This document shows, one piece after another, positions 1-8,218 of a stretch of DNA of 64,000 nucleotides. The stretch lies in NCBI RefSeq assembly GCF_030409325.1, contig NZ_JAUFPR010000004.1, positions 605,548-669,547 on the forward strand, read 5' to 3'. The notes beneath the pieces are model-generated. The model made no database searches and was not told where the DNA came from. It saw only the letters and a list, made by a program, of their open reading frames with translations. The DNA comes from Mucilaginibacter aquaedulcis. GTDB lineage: Bacteria > Bacteroidota > Bacteroidia > Sphingobacteriales > Sphingobacteriaceae. Each line of letters begins with the position of its first letter. The first letter of the stretch is position 1. The translations under genes and the position numbers were made by a program.

Positions 1-807
1 TACTGGCCTGATGGTATACTCACTGCACCAACAGAAGAGGCACTTAAATTTGATATTCAGTTCACCAAAAAGGCTGGTTTTAACCTGATCAGGAAACATA
101 TGAAAACCGAGCCTCAGCGCTTTTATTATTGGGCTGATAAACTGGGATTATTGGTTTGGCAGGATATGCCTGCAATATGGTACCAGAACGAAGATACCAC
201 CAAAACAAGGGGCGAGTTCAGGAAGGAGCTAAAAACACTTATTGACCAGCACTATAACTCACCATCTATCATTACATGGGTTCCTTTTAATGAAAACTGG
301 GGTGCTTTTGATGTTAAGAATATAACAGATTGGGTTAAAAAGTATGATCCGTCGAGGTTGGTTAACGGCAATTCTGGCTTTAATAACAACCCCGATTATC
401 AGAAAGCTTACGGAGATCCGAAAAATGGCGATTATGTAGATACCCATATTTATGTAGGCCCGTATGGAGCCTCGGTGCCTGACGAGCACCGGGCAGCCTC
501 ATTAGGTGAATTTGGTGGTGTAGGTTTATTTGTACGCGACCACATGTGGCCTGTTGCCAATAACGCTTATGACTATGAACCAACCAAAGCCAGGCTAACA
601 GACAGGTATGTGTTTTTGTTGGATAAGGTAGAACAGCTGATGAAGTACAAAGGCCTGAGCGTAGCCATCTACACACAAACAACCGATGTTGAACATGAAA
701 TTAACGGCATGCTTACCTATGACAGGGCTGTTGAAAAAATGGAAATAGACAGGGTTAAAGAGGTAAATGAGGCCGTTATTAAAGAAAGCTATAAAATGAT
801 GCCATAA
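1..807 (+). CDS. Glycoside hydrolase family 2 protein, C-terminal part (5' end outside window)
   Basis: The frame is open from base 1, so the gene starts upstream; the ATG at 100 is internal. The visible residues read as the catalytic TIM barrel of a GH2 enzyme (beta-galactosidase/beta-glucuronidase superfamily): GFNLIRKH, then LGLLVWQDMP, then FNENWG with the acid/base Glu at codon 292-294, and GEFGG with the probable nucleophile Glu at 508-510. Such enzymes hydrolyse beta-linked sugars from glycans, in Bacteroidota usually in the periplasm. The N-terminal sugar-binding domain and any signal peptide lie outside. Substrate cannot be judged. A bidirectional terminator follows. Confidence 0.9.
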   Translation, partial: YWPDGILTAPTEEALKFDIQFTKKAGFNLIRKHMKTEPQRFYYWADKLGLLVWQDMPAIWYQNEDTTKTRGEFRKELKTLIDQHYNSPSIITWVPFNENWGAFDVKNITDWVKKYDPSRLVNGNSGFNNNPDYQKAYGDPKNGDYVDTHIYVGPYGASVPDEHRAASLGEFGGVGLFVRDHMWPVANNAYDYEPTKARLTDRYVFLLDKVEQLMKYKGLSVAIYTQTTDVEHEINGMLTYDRAVEKMEIDRVKEVNEAVIKESYKMMP

Positions 808-838
808 ACGCACTTTAATTATGGTCCCTTTAACAAAA

Positions 839-869
839 ACAAAAGCCGCTCAACATGAGCGGCTTTTGT
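839..869. terminator. Bidirectional intrinsic terminator
   Basis: Perfect 12-bp inverted repeat (839-850 with 858-869) built on AAAGCCGCT/AGCGGCTTT, with A-rich left and T-rich right flanks. It lies between the convergent GH2 gene and the membrane protein gene ending at 889, so it can serve both. Confidence 0.8.
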
Positions 870-888
870 TTTAATATGTGCTGTCGGG

Positions 889-1653
889 TTAAAATAAAGG
901 CCTGCCCATCATGGCATTGGCAAACAATAACGATACGCCAACAAAATATACTAACGAAAAAATTATAACCGGTCTTGCATTTTTAATCCCGGTAAAGATA
1001 ACGAACAGGGGTACTATTTGAAGCGCATGCATACCGATGAAATGAGGTATACGCAAATCGCCGGCAATACGACTCCAGTTCAGTAATGGCAGTCCCGGGC
1101 CGCCATCAGGAGCACCAACCGTGTGGGCAAGGCGCGAAGCCATTATGCCACCCTCAAGCGCAAACAAACAGGCCATAAGTATCCCAAGTCTTATAGCCCA
1201 AAGCAAGGCATGGTTTATTTGTGACGTGCTAACCTTGAAAAAACGGATCCCTATGTATATCGCAAACAAGGTTTGTGAAACTATGACAATACCCATTATG
1301 GCAAAAAGAATGGCGTTATAGATGCCTGAGTTATTGTAATGTGACATCTGTCCCCGTGCTGCTTGTGAGGCAATGGCCAGCATTTCAAATGCCATGGCAA
1401 ATACCGTAAACCGGGCAAACCGCCGTTTTAACTGCCCAAACGGGAAGTATTGCAATAACAGCGGCCATGTTAAACAATATATAGCAATGGATATGGCAAA
1501 TTTAATGGGTTTGATCCACAGGTTAATACCCATCAGTTGCCGGTGATCAAATTGAGCTATAATGATCAGGAGCACAAACAAGGTTAAGTGCGCCACGCCG
1601 CAATAATAAAGGGCGGGGCTAATATTCCTGATCCGAATAAACAGAGCTTTCAT
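889..1653 (-). CDS. Conserved integral membrane protein of unknown function
   Basis: 254 aa from the ATG at 1653 (MKALFIRIRN). A longer reading of the frame would run into the upstream gene, so the downstream ATG is preferred. About seven hydrophobic segments are visible, including ALYYCGVAHLTLFVLLIII and a C-terminal IIFSLVYFVGVSLLFANAMM. Polar conserved-looking patches (GQMSHYNNSGIYN; RIPHFIGMHALQ) could be a His-containing site, but I do not recognise a characterised family. The start overlaps the stop of the ABA4-like gene by 4 bp (ATGA), so the two are translationally coupled and probably cooperate. Confidence 0.7.
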   Translation of the reverse strand: MKALFIRIRNISPALYYCGVAHLTLFVLLIIIAQFDHRQLMGINLWIKPIKFAISIAIYCLTWPLLLQYFPFGQLKRRFARFTVFAMAFEMLAIASQAARGQMSHYNNSGIYNAILFAIMGIVIVSQTLFAIYIGIRFFKVSTSQINHALLWAIRLGILMACLFALEGGIMASRLAHTVGAPDGGPGLPLLNWSRIAGDLRIPHFIGMHALQIVPLFVIFTGIKNARPVIIFSLVYFVGVSLLFANAMMGRPLF

Positions 1654-2069
1654 ATGTTTACTGTTTTGGTTTTTTGAATGATCTGATAAAGCAGAAAACC
1701 GCAAGGGCCAAACATAAAGGTTAATACAAGGCAAGGAATAACCAGCCAATGTGAAACCGCTTTTTCCTGGGCCGATTTGATGATAGAAAAACCAATGAGC
1801 AGATCAAAAGCGAGGTAATGTACCCAGCCAGCCAGTAAAACACCGTCGTTCGCAAACAGGCTGCGTACTTCTGCGATGGAGTTATAACCACCGCCCTGAA
1901 TGCTGAAGAAGCCGGTAATATATATGCAGTAAATTACCGAAAGCAATAACGGAACGGCTTTATAATTGATAAGCCATTGGGTAACCTTCCATTTATGAAG
2001 TATAATTAACAACAGCCACTGTAACATGGCTATTGCATTGACAATTGAAAAGATCTGTACCGGAGTCAT
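1650..2069 (-). CDS. ABA4-like (DUF4281) membrane protein
   Basis: 139 aa from the ATG at 2069 (MTPVQIFSIV). Four hydrophobic segments. The central LLAGWVHYLAFDLLIG and C-terminal IPCLVLTFMFGPCGFLLYQI are typical of the ABA4-like/DUF4281 family, named after a plant protein needed for neoxanthin synthesis; the bacterial role is not established. The gene is followed by the membrane protein gene with a 4-bp overlap and preceded by the Crp-type regulator about 105 bp upstream on the same strand, so the three may form one unit. Confidence 0.75.
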   Translation of the reverse strand: MTPVQIFSIVNAIAMLQWLLLIILHKWKVTQWLINYKAVPLLLSVIYCIYITGFFSIQGGGYNSIAEVRSLFANDGVLLAGWVHYLAFDLLIGFSIIKSAQEKAVSHWLVIPCLVLTFMFGPCGFLLYQIIQKTKTVNI

Positions 2070-2174
2070 AATATTTTTATTTTGATGGCGCGTATAAAAG
2101 CGCAATACAAAATTGGCTCAATTAGCAGAGCCTAAAAATGTAACCGGGTTAAAAAAGGATGTTATTTTATTAAC

Positions 2175-2759
2175 CTAAGTTAATTTGATGCTGGATACCT
2201 TGGCCCTAATACGGCTGAGGCTTTGTGGCTGAATGCCCAGGTATGATGCGATTAAGTGCTGAGGTAATCTTTCAAAAATATGTGGCTGGTTGGTTAGCAG
2301 TTCCAGGTAACGCTCTTCGGCCGATTGGAGCATCAGGTTGCGTTTGCTTTTAGCGGTATCAATAAAAAGCTTTTCGGCAATGAGGCGGCCAAACCTTTCA
2401 AAGCGCTGACTATGCTGGTATAATTCCTGCATGTCCGGATAACTTAAGGTAAAAAGCTCACAATCGTCAAGCGCTTCAATAAAATCTGGCGATGGAACCT
2501 GCAACAGGAAGCTCTCATAATCACCCATCCATTCCCCTTCAAAAGCAAACCCAATGGTATAGTCGCCTTTTTCGCCTCTTGAAAAATATCTCAAACCACC
2601 TTTATACACCAGGGTCATGCTTTTGCAAACCTGGCCTTCTTTCAAATAAAAAGAATGTTTTTTAAGGTTTACCGGCTTAAGCCTTTTCATAAACAAAAAA
2701 AGCTCTTCGTCGGTAAAATCAACCAGGTTGCGTAATGATTTGGTGATAACTTCGTACAT
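2175..2759 (-). CDS. Crp/Fnr-family transcriptional regulator
   Basis: 194 aa. The N-terminal two thirds is a cyclic-nucleotide-binding-like jelly roll (LKKHSFYLKEGQVCKSMTLV, then YKGGLRYFSRGEKG). The end is a winged helix in which LPQHLIASYLGIQPQSLSRI forms the helix-turn-helix. This type is common in Bacteroidota and usually lacks the full set of cAMP-binding residues, so the ligand is unknown. No Cys cluster of the Fnr kind is seen. Being first on the strand before the ABA4-like and membrane protein genes, it may control them; that is inference. Confidence 0.88.
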   Translation of the reverse strand: MYEVITKSLRNLVDFTDEELFLFMKRLKPVNLKKHSFYLKEGQVCKSMTLVYKGGLRYFSRGEKGDYTIGFAFEGEWMGDYESFLLQVPSPDFIEALDDCELFTLSYPDMQELYQHSQRFERFGRLIAEKLFIDTAKSKRNLMLQSAEERYLELLTNQPHIFERLPQHLIASYLGIQPQSLSRIRAKVSSIKLT

Positions 2760-2858
2760 GTTCCATATGCCGCATTTAGTCCAATAAGGGCGACTATCAA
2801 ATATACGGGATTATAATTTATCCGGAATCTTCATCCGTTATCTATACTCTCAGTACGA

Positions 2859-4340
2859 TTAAAACTGAAAATAAATAAATGACTTGCTTGATTCCTGGCT
2901 TAAAATGATCAATATCAGCATAGCCGACCATATAAGCGCAACGCTCCAGCTGGGTATTCTGCCGGCAACTTTTAGTACGGTGGTTCCGCGCATCAGCCAG
3001 TGAAAAATCAGCATCAGCGTTATTACCACAGCTACTTTAATTATGGCAATGGTTGTTAACAATGGTGGATTGCCCGCTTGCCCGCCAAACATATCGCCCA
3101 ACAGTTGCCAGGCTCCACCAAAAGTGGTTGAGCGGAAAAATACCCAGGTTATGCAAACGAGCAAAAAAGTAAGCAAAGCCTTTAAAAAACCATTGTTCAT
3201 TTTTGCACTGGATAGTCCCGGAACTATGGAAGCCGTAGAGATCATTGGTTCAGACGAATTACCCATTAAAGGTGTGGTTGACGACTTATGGTAGTTGAGT
3301 GCCCTTTCGGCCCATAAGTATAAGCCGTGCAAACCACCCCAGGCCACAAAGGTCCAGTTGGCGCCATGCCACAAACCACCTATAAGCATGGTGATCATAA
3401 TATTAATATAGGTTTTAAAGTTACCCTGGCGGTTACCACCCAGGGGAATGTAAAGATAATCGCGCAGCCAAGACGACAGGGTGATGTGCCACCGCCGCCA
3501 GAAATCAGAAAAACCAATGGCCGCATAGGGATATAAAAAGTTTTGAGGCAGTACAAACCCAAGGCACAGGGCTACTCCTATTGCTGCAGTTGAGTATCCG
3601 GCAAAATCAAAAAATATCTGACCGGAAAATGCCAGTACACCCGTCCATGCATCAAGTGCGCCAAGTTTCCCTGGGAAGCCAAACACGGCGTCGGCAGTTG
3701 CGGATAAAAGAGAATCGGCCAGTACTACTTTCATAAACAAGCCAAGAGTTAACAAAAGTAGTCCGTTTGTTAATTGCTGTTTGCTGGCCTTGCGGGGCGT
3801 TTCAAACTGAGGCACCAGCTGCGGTGGCCTAACAATTGGTCCGGCAACCAGGTGCGGAAAAAAAGTAACGAATAATGAAAAGTCGAGCAGGGATTTAACA
3901 GGTTCGCTTTTTCGTTTGTACATATCAACCGTATAACACAGCGTGGTAAACGTATAGAACGAGATGCCTGCCGGTAAAATGATATTTGGATGGGCCGGAT
4001 GATAATCAAAACCCAGGGCGTTACATATGAGCACAAAATTATCTAACAAAAAGGTCCCGTACTTAAAAAAGCACAACATGCCCAGGTTGCCGATAAGGCT
4101 GACGACCAAAAGTAAATGCCGCTTGTTCTTATTGGGCTGTGTGTATAAGGCCCTGCCTACAAAAAAATCTATCACGGTTGATAGCCAGAGCAGCAAAATG
4201 AAAGGCGGGTTCCAGGCTGCGTAAAAAATGTAGCTTGCCAGTAGCAGATTTACTTTTTTAACCTTCCACGGAAATGGCAGGTTATGCAGAATAAGCATTA
4301 TTATAAAAAATGCTATAAAAGTGTAGGAATTAAAAACCAT
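2859..4340 (-). CDS. MBOAT-family O-acyltransferase (AlgI/DltB-like)
   Basis: 493 aa, about ten membrane segments, beginning MVFNSYTFIAFFIIML. The MBOAT signature is complete: FWRRWHITLSSWLRDYLYIPLGGNR, and LIGGLWHGANWTF containing the expected catalytic His (about residue 325). Such proteins pass acyl groups across the membrane to polysaccharides or other envelope acceptors (AlgI for alginate acetylation, DltB for teichoic acid). Here the partner is the SGNH-like gene just upstream on the same strand (39 bp gap), the usual two-gene arrangement. No alginate genes are nearby, so the acceptor is unknown. Confidence 0.92.
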   Translation of the reverse strand: MVFNSYTFIAFFIIMLILHNLPFPWKVKKVNLLLASYIFYAAWNPPFILLLWLSTVIDFFVGRALYTQPNKNKRHLLLVVSLIGNLGMLCFFKYGTFLLDNFVLICNALGFDYHPAHPNIILPAGISFYTFTTLCYTVDMYKRKSEPVKSLLDFSLFVTFFPHLVAGPIVRPPQLVPQFETPRKASKQQLTNGLLLLTLGLFMKVVLADSLLSATADAVFGFPGKLGALDAWTGVLAFSGQIFFDFAGYSTAAIGVALCLGFVLPQNFLYPYAAIGFSDFWRRWHITLSSWLRDYLYIPLGGNRQGNFKTYINIMITMLIGGLWHGANWTFVAWGGLHGLYLWAERALNYHKSSTTPLMGNSSEPMISTASIVPGLSSAKMNNGFLKALLTFLLVCITWVFFRSTTFGGAWQLLGDMFGGQAGNPPLLTTIAIIKVAVVITLMLIFHWLMRGTTVLKVAGRIPSWSVALIWSAMLILIILSQESSKSFIYFQF

Positions 4341-4378
4341 GGTGTAAGGGGTTTACATGTTAATTAATATTACCAACC

Positions 4379-5413
4379 TTAATGAATAGCGGTTGCCAGC
4401 CGGTTTTCCTTTTTCAAAATATCAATAATACCTTTTGTATATAGTACGGCATCATGCGGGTTTAAATGTGAAAATTCGGGACATTGAAAATTGCTCAGTG
4501 AAGCATGATCGCCAAAATAGATGCCCTTGCAATGCGTTGTAGCCAGCAACTTATCCCAATACTTTTCTTTTGGATAACCCATTTTTTCGCCCATTAAAAA
4601 TGGTCCACTCGATGGGGTTCGCAAAAAGAGAACAGAACCTCCCCTCGCCCTGATCTGGTCAACATCGTGTTTAACCGAAAATAAAATAGCATCAAGTGCT
4701 TTTCCACTAACAGGCGGATCACTTTTAAGTCGGGCAAGGCTTCCCCAAATTCCTCTTACTTTATTTATCCGGGCTGTATCGGCCAAAAATGAATCCGTCA
4801 TTTTGTTTTGCCGGCTAAAAAGCGTGCTGTGAAAGCCGATCGGAAAATCAAGTCCGGCGTATACGCCATCGCGGTTTGGTACATACAGATGATCAAGCAA
4901 GCCATTAAGCGAATAGAAATCTTTATCGAGCATAACCAACCGTGGTTCAAGCATCTTGTCGAGCCCGAAGCTTGCTTTTTGGGCAGGGGTGCGTTTATGA
5001 TAATAGCTTATGGCCTCATTAGGAGTTATGCTTACCTGTGGAGCTGGACTAAAAAATAGAATCTCGGTAACATCTACTATCAGGTTCCCCTTAAAATTTG
5101 GATCATTAGCCAGATCACTAAATATGGTACGGGGCGATGAGCCTACCATGGCTAATTGGATGGCGTTAGTACCCATCAGGTTTTGCCAGGTATCAACATC
5201 CAGGTCATACTTGATCCGCGATGAGCCAATAAAAACCGTTGTTTTATCAGCAGGTTCGTAAACGCGTGCGCGCTTATCGGCCCATAATTCGGGACTGTCG
5301 TCAAAATCGGGTTTTAAACCTTTGCCACGCAGGAATAATTCCCAGCAAACAGCGGCGCCGGTTACCAGCACTAATGTGAGTACAATAAGTTTTAAAGGCC
5401 GGGTTGTTATCAT
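4379..5413 (-). CDS. SGNH/GDSL-like accessory protein of the MBOAT acyltransferase
   Basis: 344 aa with one N-terminal membrane anchor (LKLIVLTLVLVTGAAVCW), the rest predicted periplasmic. TVFIGSSRIKYDLD resembles SGNH block I (GxSR type), VGSSPRT a second block, and FSHLNPHDAVLY near the end could carry the catalytic His. Members of this set partner MBOAT acyltransferases and complete acyl transfer in the periplasm. It is the first gene of the pair with the MBOAT gene. The family is weakly conserved, so catalytic competence is not certain. Confidence 0.7.
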   Translation of the reverse strand: MITTRPLKLIVLTLVLVTGAAVCWELFLRGKGLKPDFDDSPELWADKRARVYEPADKTTVFIGSSRIKYDLDVDTWQNLMGTNAIQLAMVGSSPRTIFSDLANDPNFKGNLIVDVTEILFFSPAPQVSITPNEAISYYHKRTPAQKASFGLDKMLEPRLVMLDKDFYSLNGLLDHLYVPNRDGVYAGLDFPIGFHSTLFSRQNKMTDSFLADTARINKVRGIWGSLARLKSDPPVSGKALDAILFSVKHDVDQIRARGGSVLFLRTPSSGPFLMGEKMGYPKEKYWDKLLATTHCKGIYFGDHASLSNFQCPEFSHLNPHDAVLYTKGIIDILKKENRLATAIH

Positions 5414-5604
5414 AATCGGGGTTTATTACGATGGAACGGTTAATTGGCAGAAACTACTTGGATAGATCTAATTTAGGTAATTAATTATCAGAAAACCAAT
5501 GGGTTATTTTATTTGTGGTGTGTTTTATAAACTTTTGTATACTCATGCACGAAGTGTTAAGGAATTACACTGAAAAATAGTATTGAGCAGAATATTTAAA
5601 AAAA

Positions 5605-5640
5605 GAAACCGCCCCTTGTTTCACAACAAAGGGCGGTTTC
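5605..5640 (-). terminator. Intrinsic terminator of the lipoprotein gene
   Basis: A 16-bp near-perfect stem (GAAACCGCCC... pairing with ...GGGCGGTTTC) with a short loop, lying 31 bp beyond the stop of the lipoprotein gene. On the minus strand it runs into a T-rich tract (the A-run 5598-5604 on the plus strand). Confidence 0.8.
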
Positions 5641-5670
5641 AAATGCCATTTAATTAGAGGCTAATAGGTA

Positions 5671-7104
5671 TTAATACACTTGTTTAACGCGGCTGTCGCC
5701 TGCGCCATAGTAAAAGTTTACCACCTTTTTATCACCTTTGTTAAGGCTCAGGTAAGTATTGTTTGAAAAAGTGTTGCTTGCAGTATTCAGGTTGTTAGTA
5801 TAATTTAATGAGTATAAATTACTGTATTGATCATATACATTGGCATTTAAAATAACACCTTTTGCACCCGCAACCAGGGCTCCGTTATTATCTCTTTTTA
5901 AATGAACATAACCACTTCCGCCCTCTGGTGAGTTATAGTTAATCAATTTGCCATTGGCATCGGCAATTGCATATAATTTTGGTGCTGATTCAATGATGTT
6001 TCCGGCAACGTCAACCATTTGTACATCAACTTGACTATTAGGGGTGTATTGATAAGAATTAAAATCAATGTATGTGCCGTTATTGTAATTGTAGTTATAA
6101 GTATAAATTTTTTCTATCTGATATTTACCGCTAATGGCAGATAAGAATACCTGATTATAACCATAGTAATAATAATAGCCCGGAATATACAAGGCTTTGC
6201 CGTGGGTATCTGGTGTAATCTTGAAATAATAATAATTAGTTACACTTGGTACAGGCGCGTTAAACTGATTAACATTGAAATAGGTTTTGATGGTGGTAAC
6301 CCTTGGTAAACTACCAGGAAAAGTGTGAACCGCATCATCTTCGGTAGAATTTACATAAAGTTTTTGATCGGCTGTAATTTGCTGAAACTGCAGGCTATAG
6401 CCATTTGGTGCAGCGGGCACTTTAATGGAATAGCTGCCGTTTGCATCGGTATACGCCGGGAAATAAACGGTATAATTACCTGATGGGTTTGATGGTATAC
6501 TGGCCGATGCAGTAACCAATACGTTGGCACCAACTTTTTCAGGAGTGTTATTTGTTAAGTTGGTATCAATGTACAAGGTTCCGGTTATCTCGTTAGTTAA
6601 ATCGGTTGTGTTCCACAATTTAGCGGTTCCCGAAGTTAAATTTTGTACCAGTATCTGTGATGCCGCATAACCTGTTTTTGATATCAGGAAAGGAGACGTT
6701 GGGTATAAAAGTAAAGCTGAGAACTGTGCTACCCCTTGCGCGTTGGTTTTTGTGGTAACTACCTTTCCTTCTGCTGATACGGTAACATCTGCGTCAGCTA
6801 TTGGTGCATTTGATACTACATCAACAACGGTAACGCTATAATCCTTACGTTTTTCGGCAATGGCGTTTAGGCGGGCAAGGCTATCGGTCAATTTAAGTTG
6901 ATTAAGTGCCGCAGTATTAATAAGGTCCTGCAAAGCTGTAGCGCCTTTTTGTTTAAGTGTTTCCAGATCAAGCTCATGCTGGTATTTCAGATTTAGCAAT
7001 TCCTTTTGAGCGTCTATGGCATCACGTTCGTTGAAGCTGTCTTTAGAGCAGCCTGCAAAAAACAGGGCACATGCCACAGCAATTAAAGTAAATTTAGAAT
7101 TCAT
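5671..7104 (-). CDS. Surface/periplasmic lipoprotein with coiled coil and Ig-like/carboxypeptidase-regulatory domain
   Basis: 477 aa. A lipoprotein signal ends in the lipobox FFAGC followed by SKDS. Residues about 25-85 are charged and Leu-rich (QKELLNLKYQHELDLETL), likely a coiled coil. Next comes a carboxypeptidase-regulatory/CnaB-like beta sandwich (YSVTVVDVVSNAPIADADVTV... GVAQFSAL). The C-terminal half is unusually rich in Tyr, Asn and Thr (YYYYYGYNQVF; YNYNYNNGTY) and matches no family I can name. It lies 44 bp downstream of the outer-membrane barrel gene on the same strand, so the two are probably co-transcribed. Function unknown; a structural or adhesive surface role is a guess. Confidence 0.75.
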   Translation of the reverse strand: MNSKFTLIAVACALFFAGCSKDSFNERDAIDAQKELLNLKYQHELDLETLKQKGATALQDLINTAALNQLKLTDSLARLNAIAEKRKDYSVTVVDVVSNAPIADADVTVSAEGKVVTTKTNAQGVAQFSALLLYPTSPFLISKTGYAASQILVQNLTSGTAKLWNTTDLTNEITGTLYIDTNLTNNTPEKVGANVLVTASASIPSNPSGNYTVYFPAYTDANGSYSIKVPAAPNGYSLQFQQITADQKLYVNSTEDDAVHTFPGSLPRVTTIKTYFNVNQFNAPVPSVTNYYYFKITPDTHGKALYIPGYYYYYGYNQVFLSAISGKYQIEKIYTYNYNYNNGTYIDFNSYQYTPNSQVDVQMVDVAGNIIESAPKLYAIADANGKLINYNSPEGGSGYVHLKRDNNGALVAGAKGVILNANVYDQYSNLYSLNYTNNLNTASNTFSNNTYLSLNKGDKKVVNFYYGAGDSRVKQVY

Positions 7105-7148
7105 TATGTGTTTTTTGTTTGGGTTTAATAGTAAAAGGGTAGCAGTTA

Positions 7149-7967
7149 TTATTTAACAGCCATCACAATACCAATTTTTGTTATGAAAGAATTGGTTCTG
7201 ATATTGCTGCCAAAGCCTGCCTTTTCCATGTAGGAGTAACCTTCCCTGGCTGTAGACAGGCCGGTCAGGTACCGGAAATCAAGAAGTAATTTAAATTTTG
7301 AGGTAAGCGGAAGCTTTACATTGGCCCCTGTTATAAAGTTGAAGCGGTAGCTGTTAAATAAGCCGCTTACATTTTGTTTACCGGTAACGGTGGCTATAAT
7401 ATCCTCGCCGGTTAGCAGGTCACCTGTTTTTTGATAGTTTTCGGTAACATTAAATGAGTATGCATAGCTTGCACCTGCGTAAAATGTTGGTATCCAACTT
7501 TGCTTGGTATTTATGGAATAATTAATCAAAAGCGGAACCTCAATGCTATTCAGTTTGAAAGAACTGTTCTTAACATTTTTTGTGGAGAAACTTTCGGGTA
7601 AACCATACCTGGTATCATCCTTAAAGCTGATCATCTGGCCGCCTTGCTGTAGGTAATTTGCCTCCAATTGCAGACTTAACTGTTTATATAAATGATAGTT
7701 AACGGAAATCCCTCCATTATAGCCAGTGTTAAAGCCAGTTTGCGGTTGGCCTTTTGTAAAGCGGTTTAAATTAACACCTCCCGATACACCAATCTCAAAA
7801 CGTGTATTTAATGTATCGGTGGTTGTGCCGGATGATTTTGCTTCTTCGCGGTTTTGTGCAATTAAAGTGCTGCTTGTAAAGATTGAAAATGTTGTTGTTA
7901 AAAAAAGAACTGAAGCGATTTTGAATACAAAATGGGCATACGAAGATGCCTTACGAAGAGAACGCAT
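7149..7967 (-). CDS. Outer-membrane beta-barrel protein (PorT/OmpW-like family)
   Basis: 272 aa with an N-terminal signal peptide (hydrophobic FKIASVLFLTTTFSIFTSS, likely cleavage near LIAQN). The mature part has alternating amphipathic strands with conserved-looking FEIGVSGGVNLNRF, INYSINTKQSWIPTFYAGASY and a terminal NSFITKIGIVMAVK, typical of the single-chain outer-membrane beta-barrel (porin family) proteins of Bacteroidota. Such barrels are mostly uncharacterised. It heads the unit with the lipoprotein gene. The 250 bp before it is shared with the divergent GH13 gene. Confidence 0.8.
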   Translation of the reverse strand: MRSLRKASSYAHFVFKIASVLFLTTTFSIFTSSTLIAQNREEAKSSGTTTDTLNTRFEIGVSGGVNLNRFTKGQPQTGFNTGYNGGISVNYHLYKQLSLQLEANYLQQGGQMISFKDDTRYGLPESFSTKNVKNSSFKLNSIEVPLLINYSINTKQSWIPTFYAGASYAYSFNVTENYQKTGDLLTGEDIIATVTGKQNVSGLFNSYRFNFITGANVKLPLTSKFKLLLDFRYLTGLSTAREGYSYMEKAGFGSNIRTNSFITKIGIVMAVK

Positions 7968-8218
7968 TATTAATGATAAGGTGTTTTATAAAATTTGGGC
8001 AAATGTATTATTTAATACCATATATTAATAATAGTACCAATAAATATTTTTTAAGCGGGTAATAACTAACCCCAAAACATGGTTGAGGTATGTAATCAGG
8101 AGATCTTTTTTGTTGATACTTCATCATGTTTGTGGGTTCAATAAAATATGTTTAAATTACCTTAGTAATCCTAAGCAATACCGATTATTCCTGCACAAGT
8201 ATTTACACCTTAAATTTA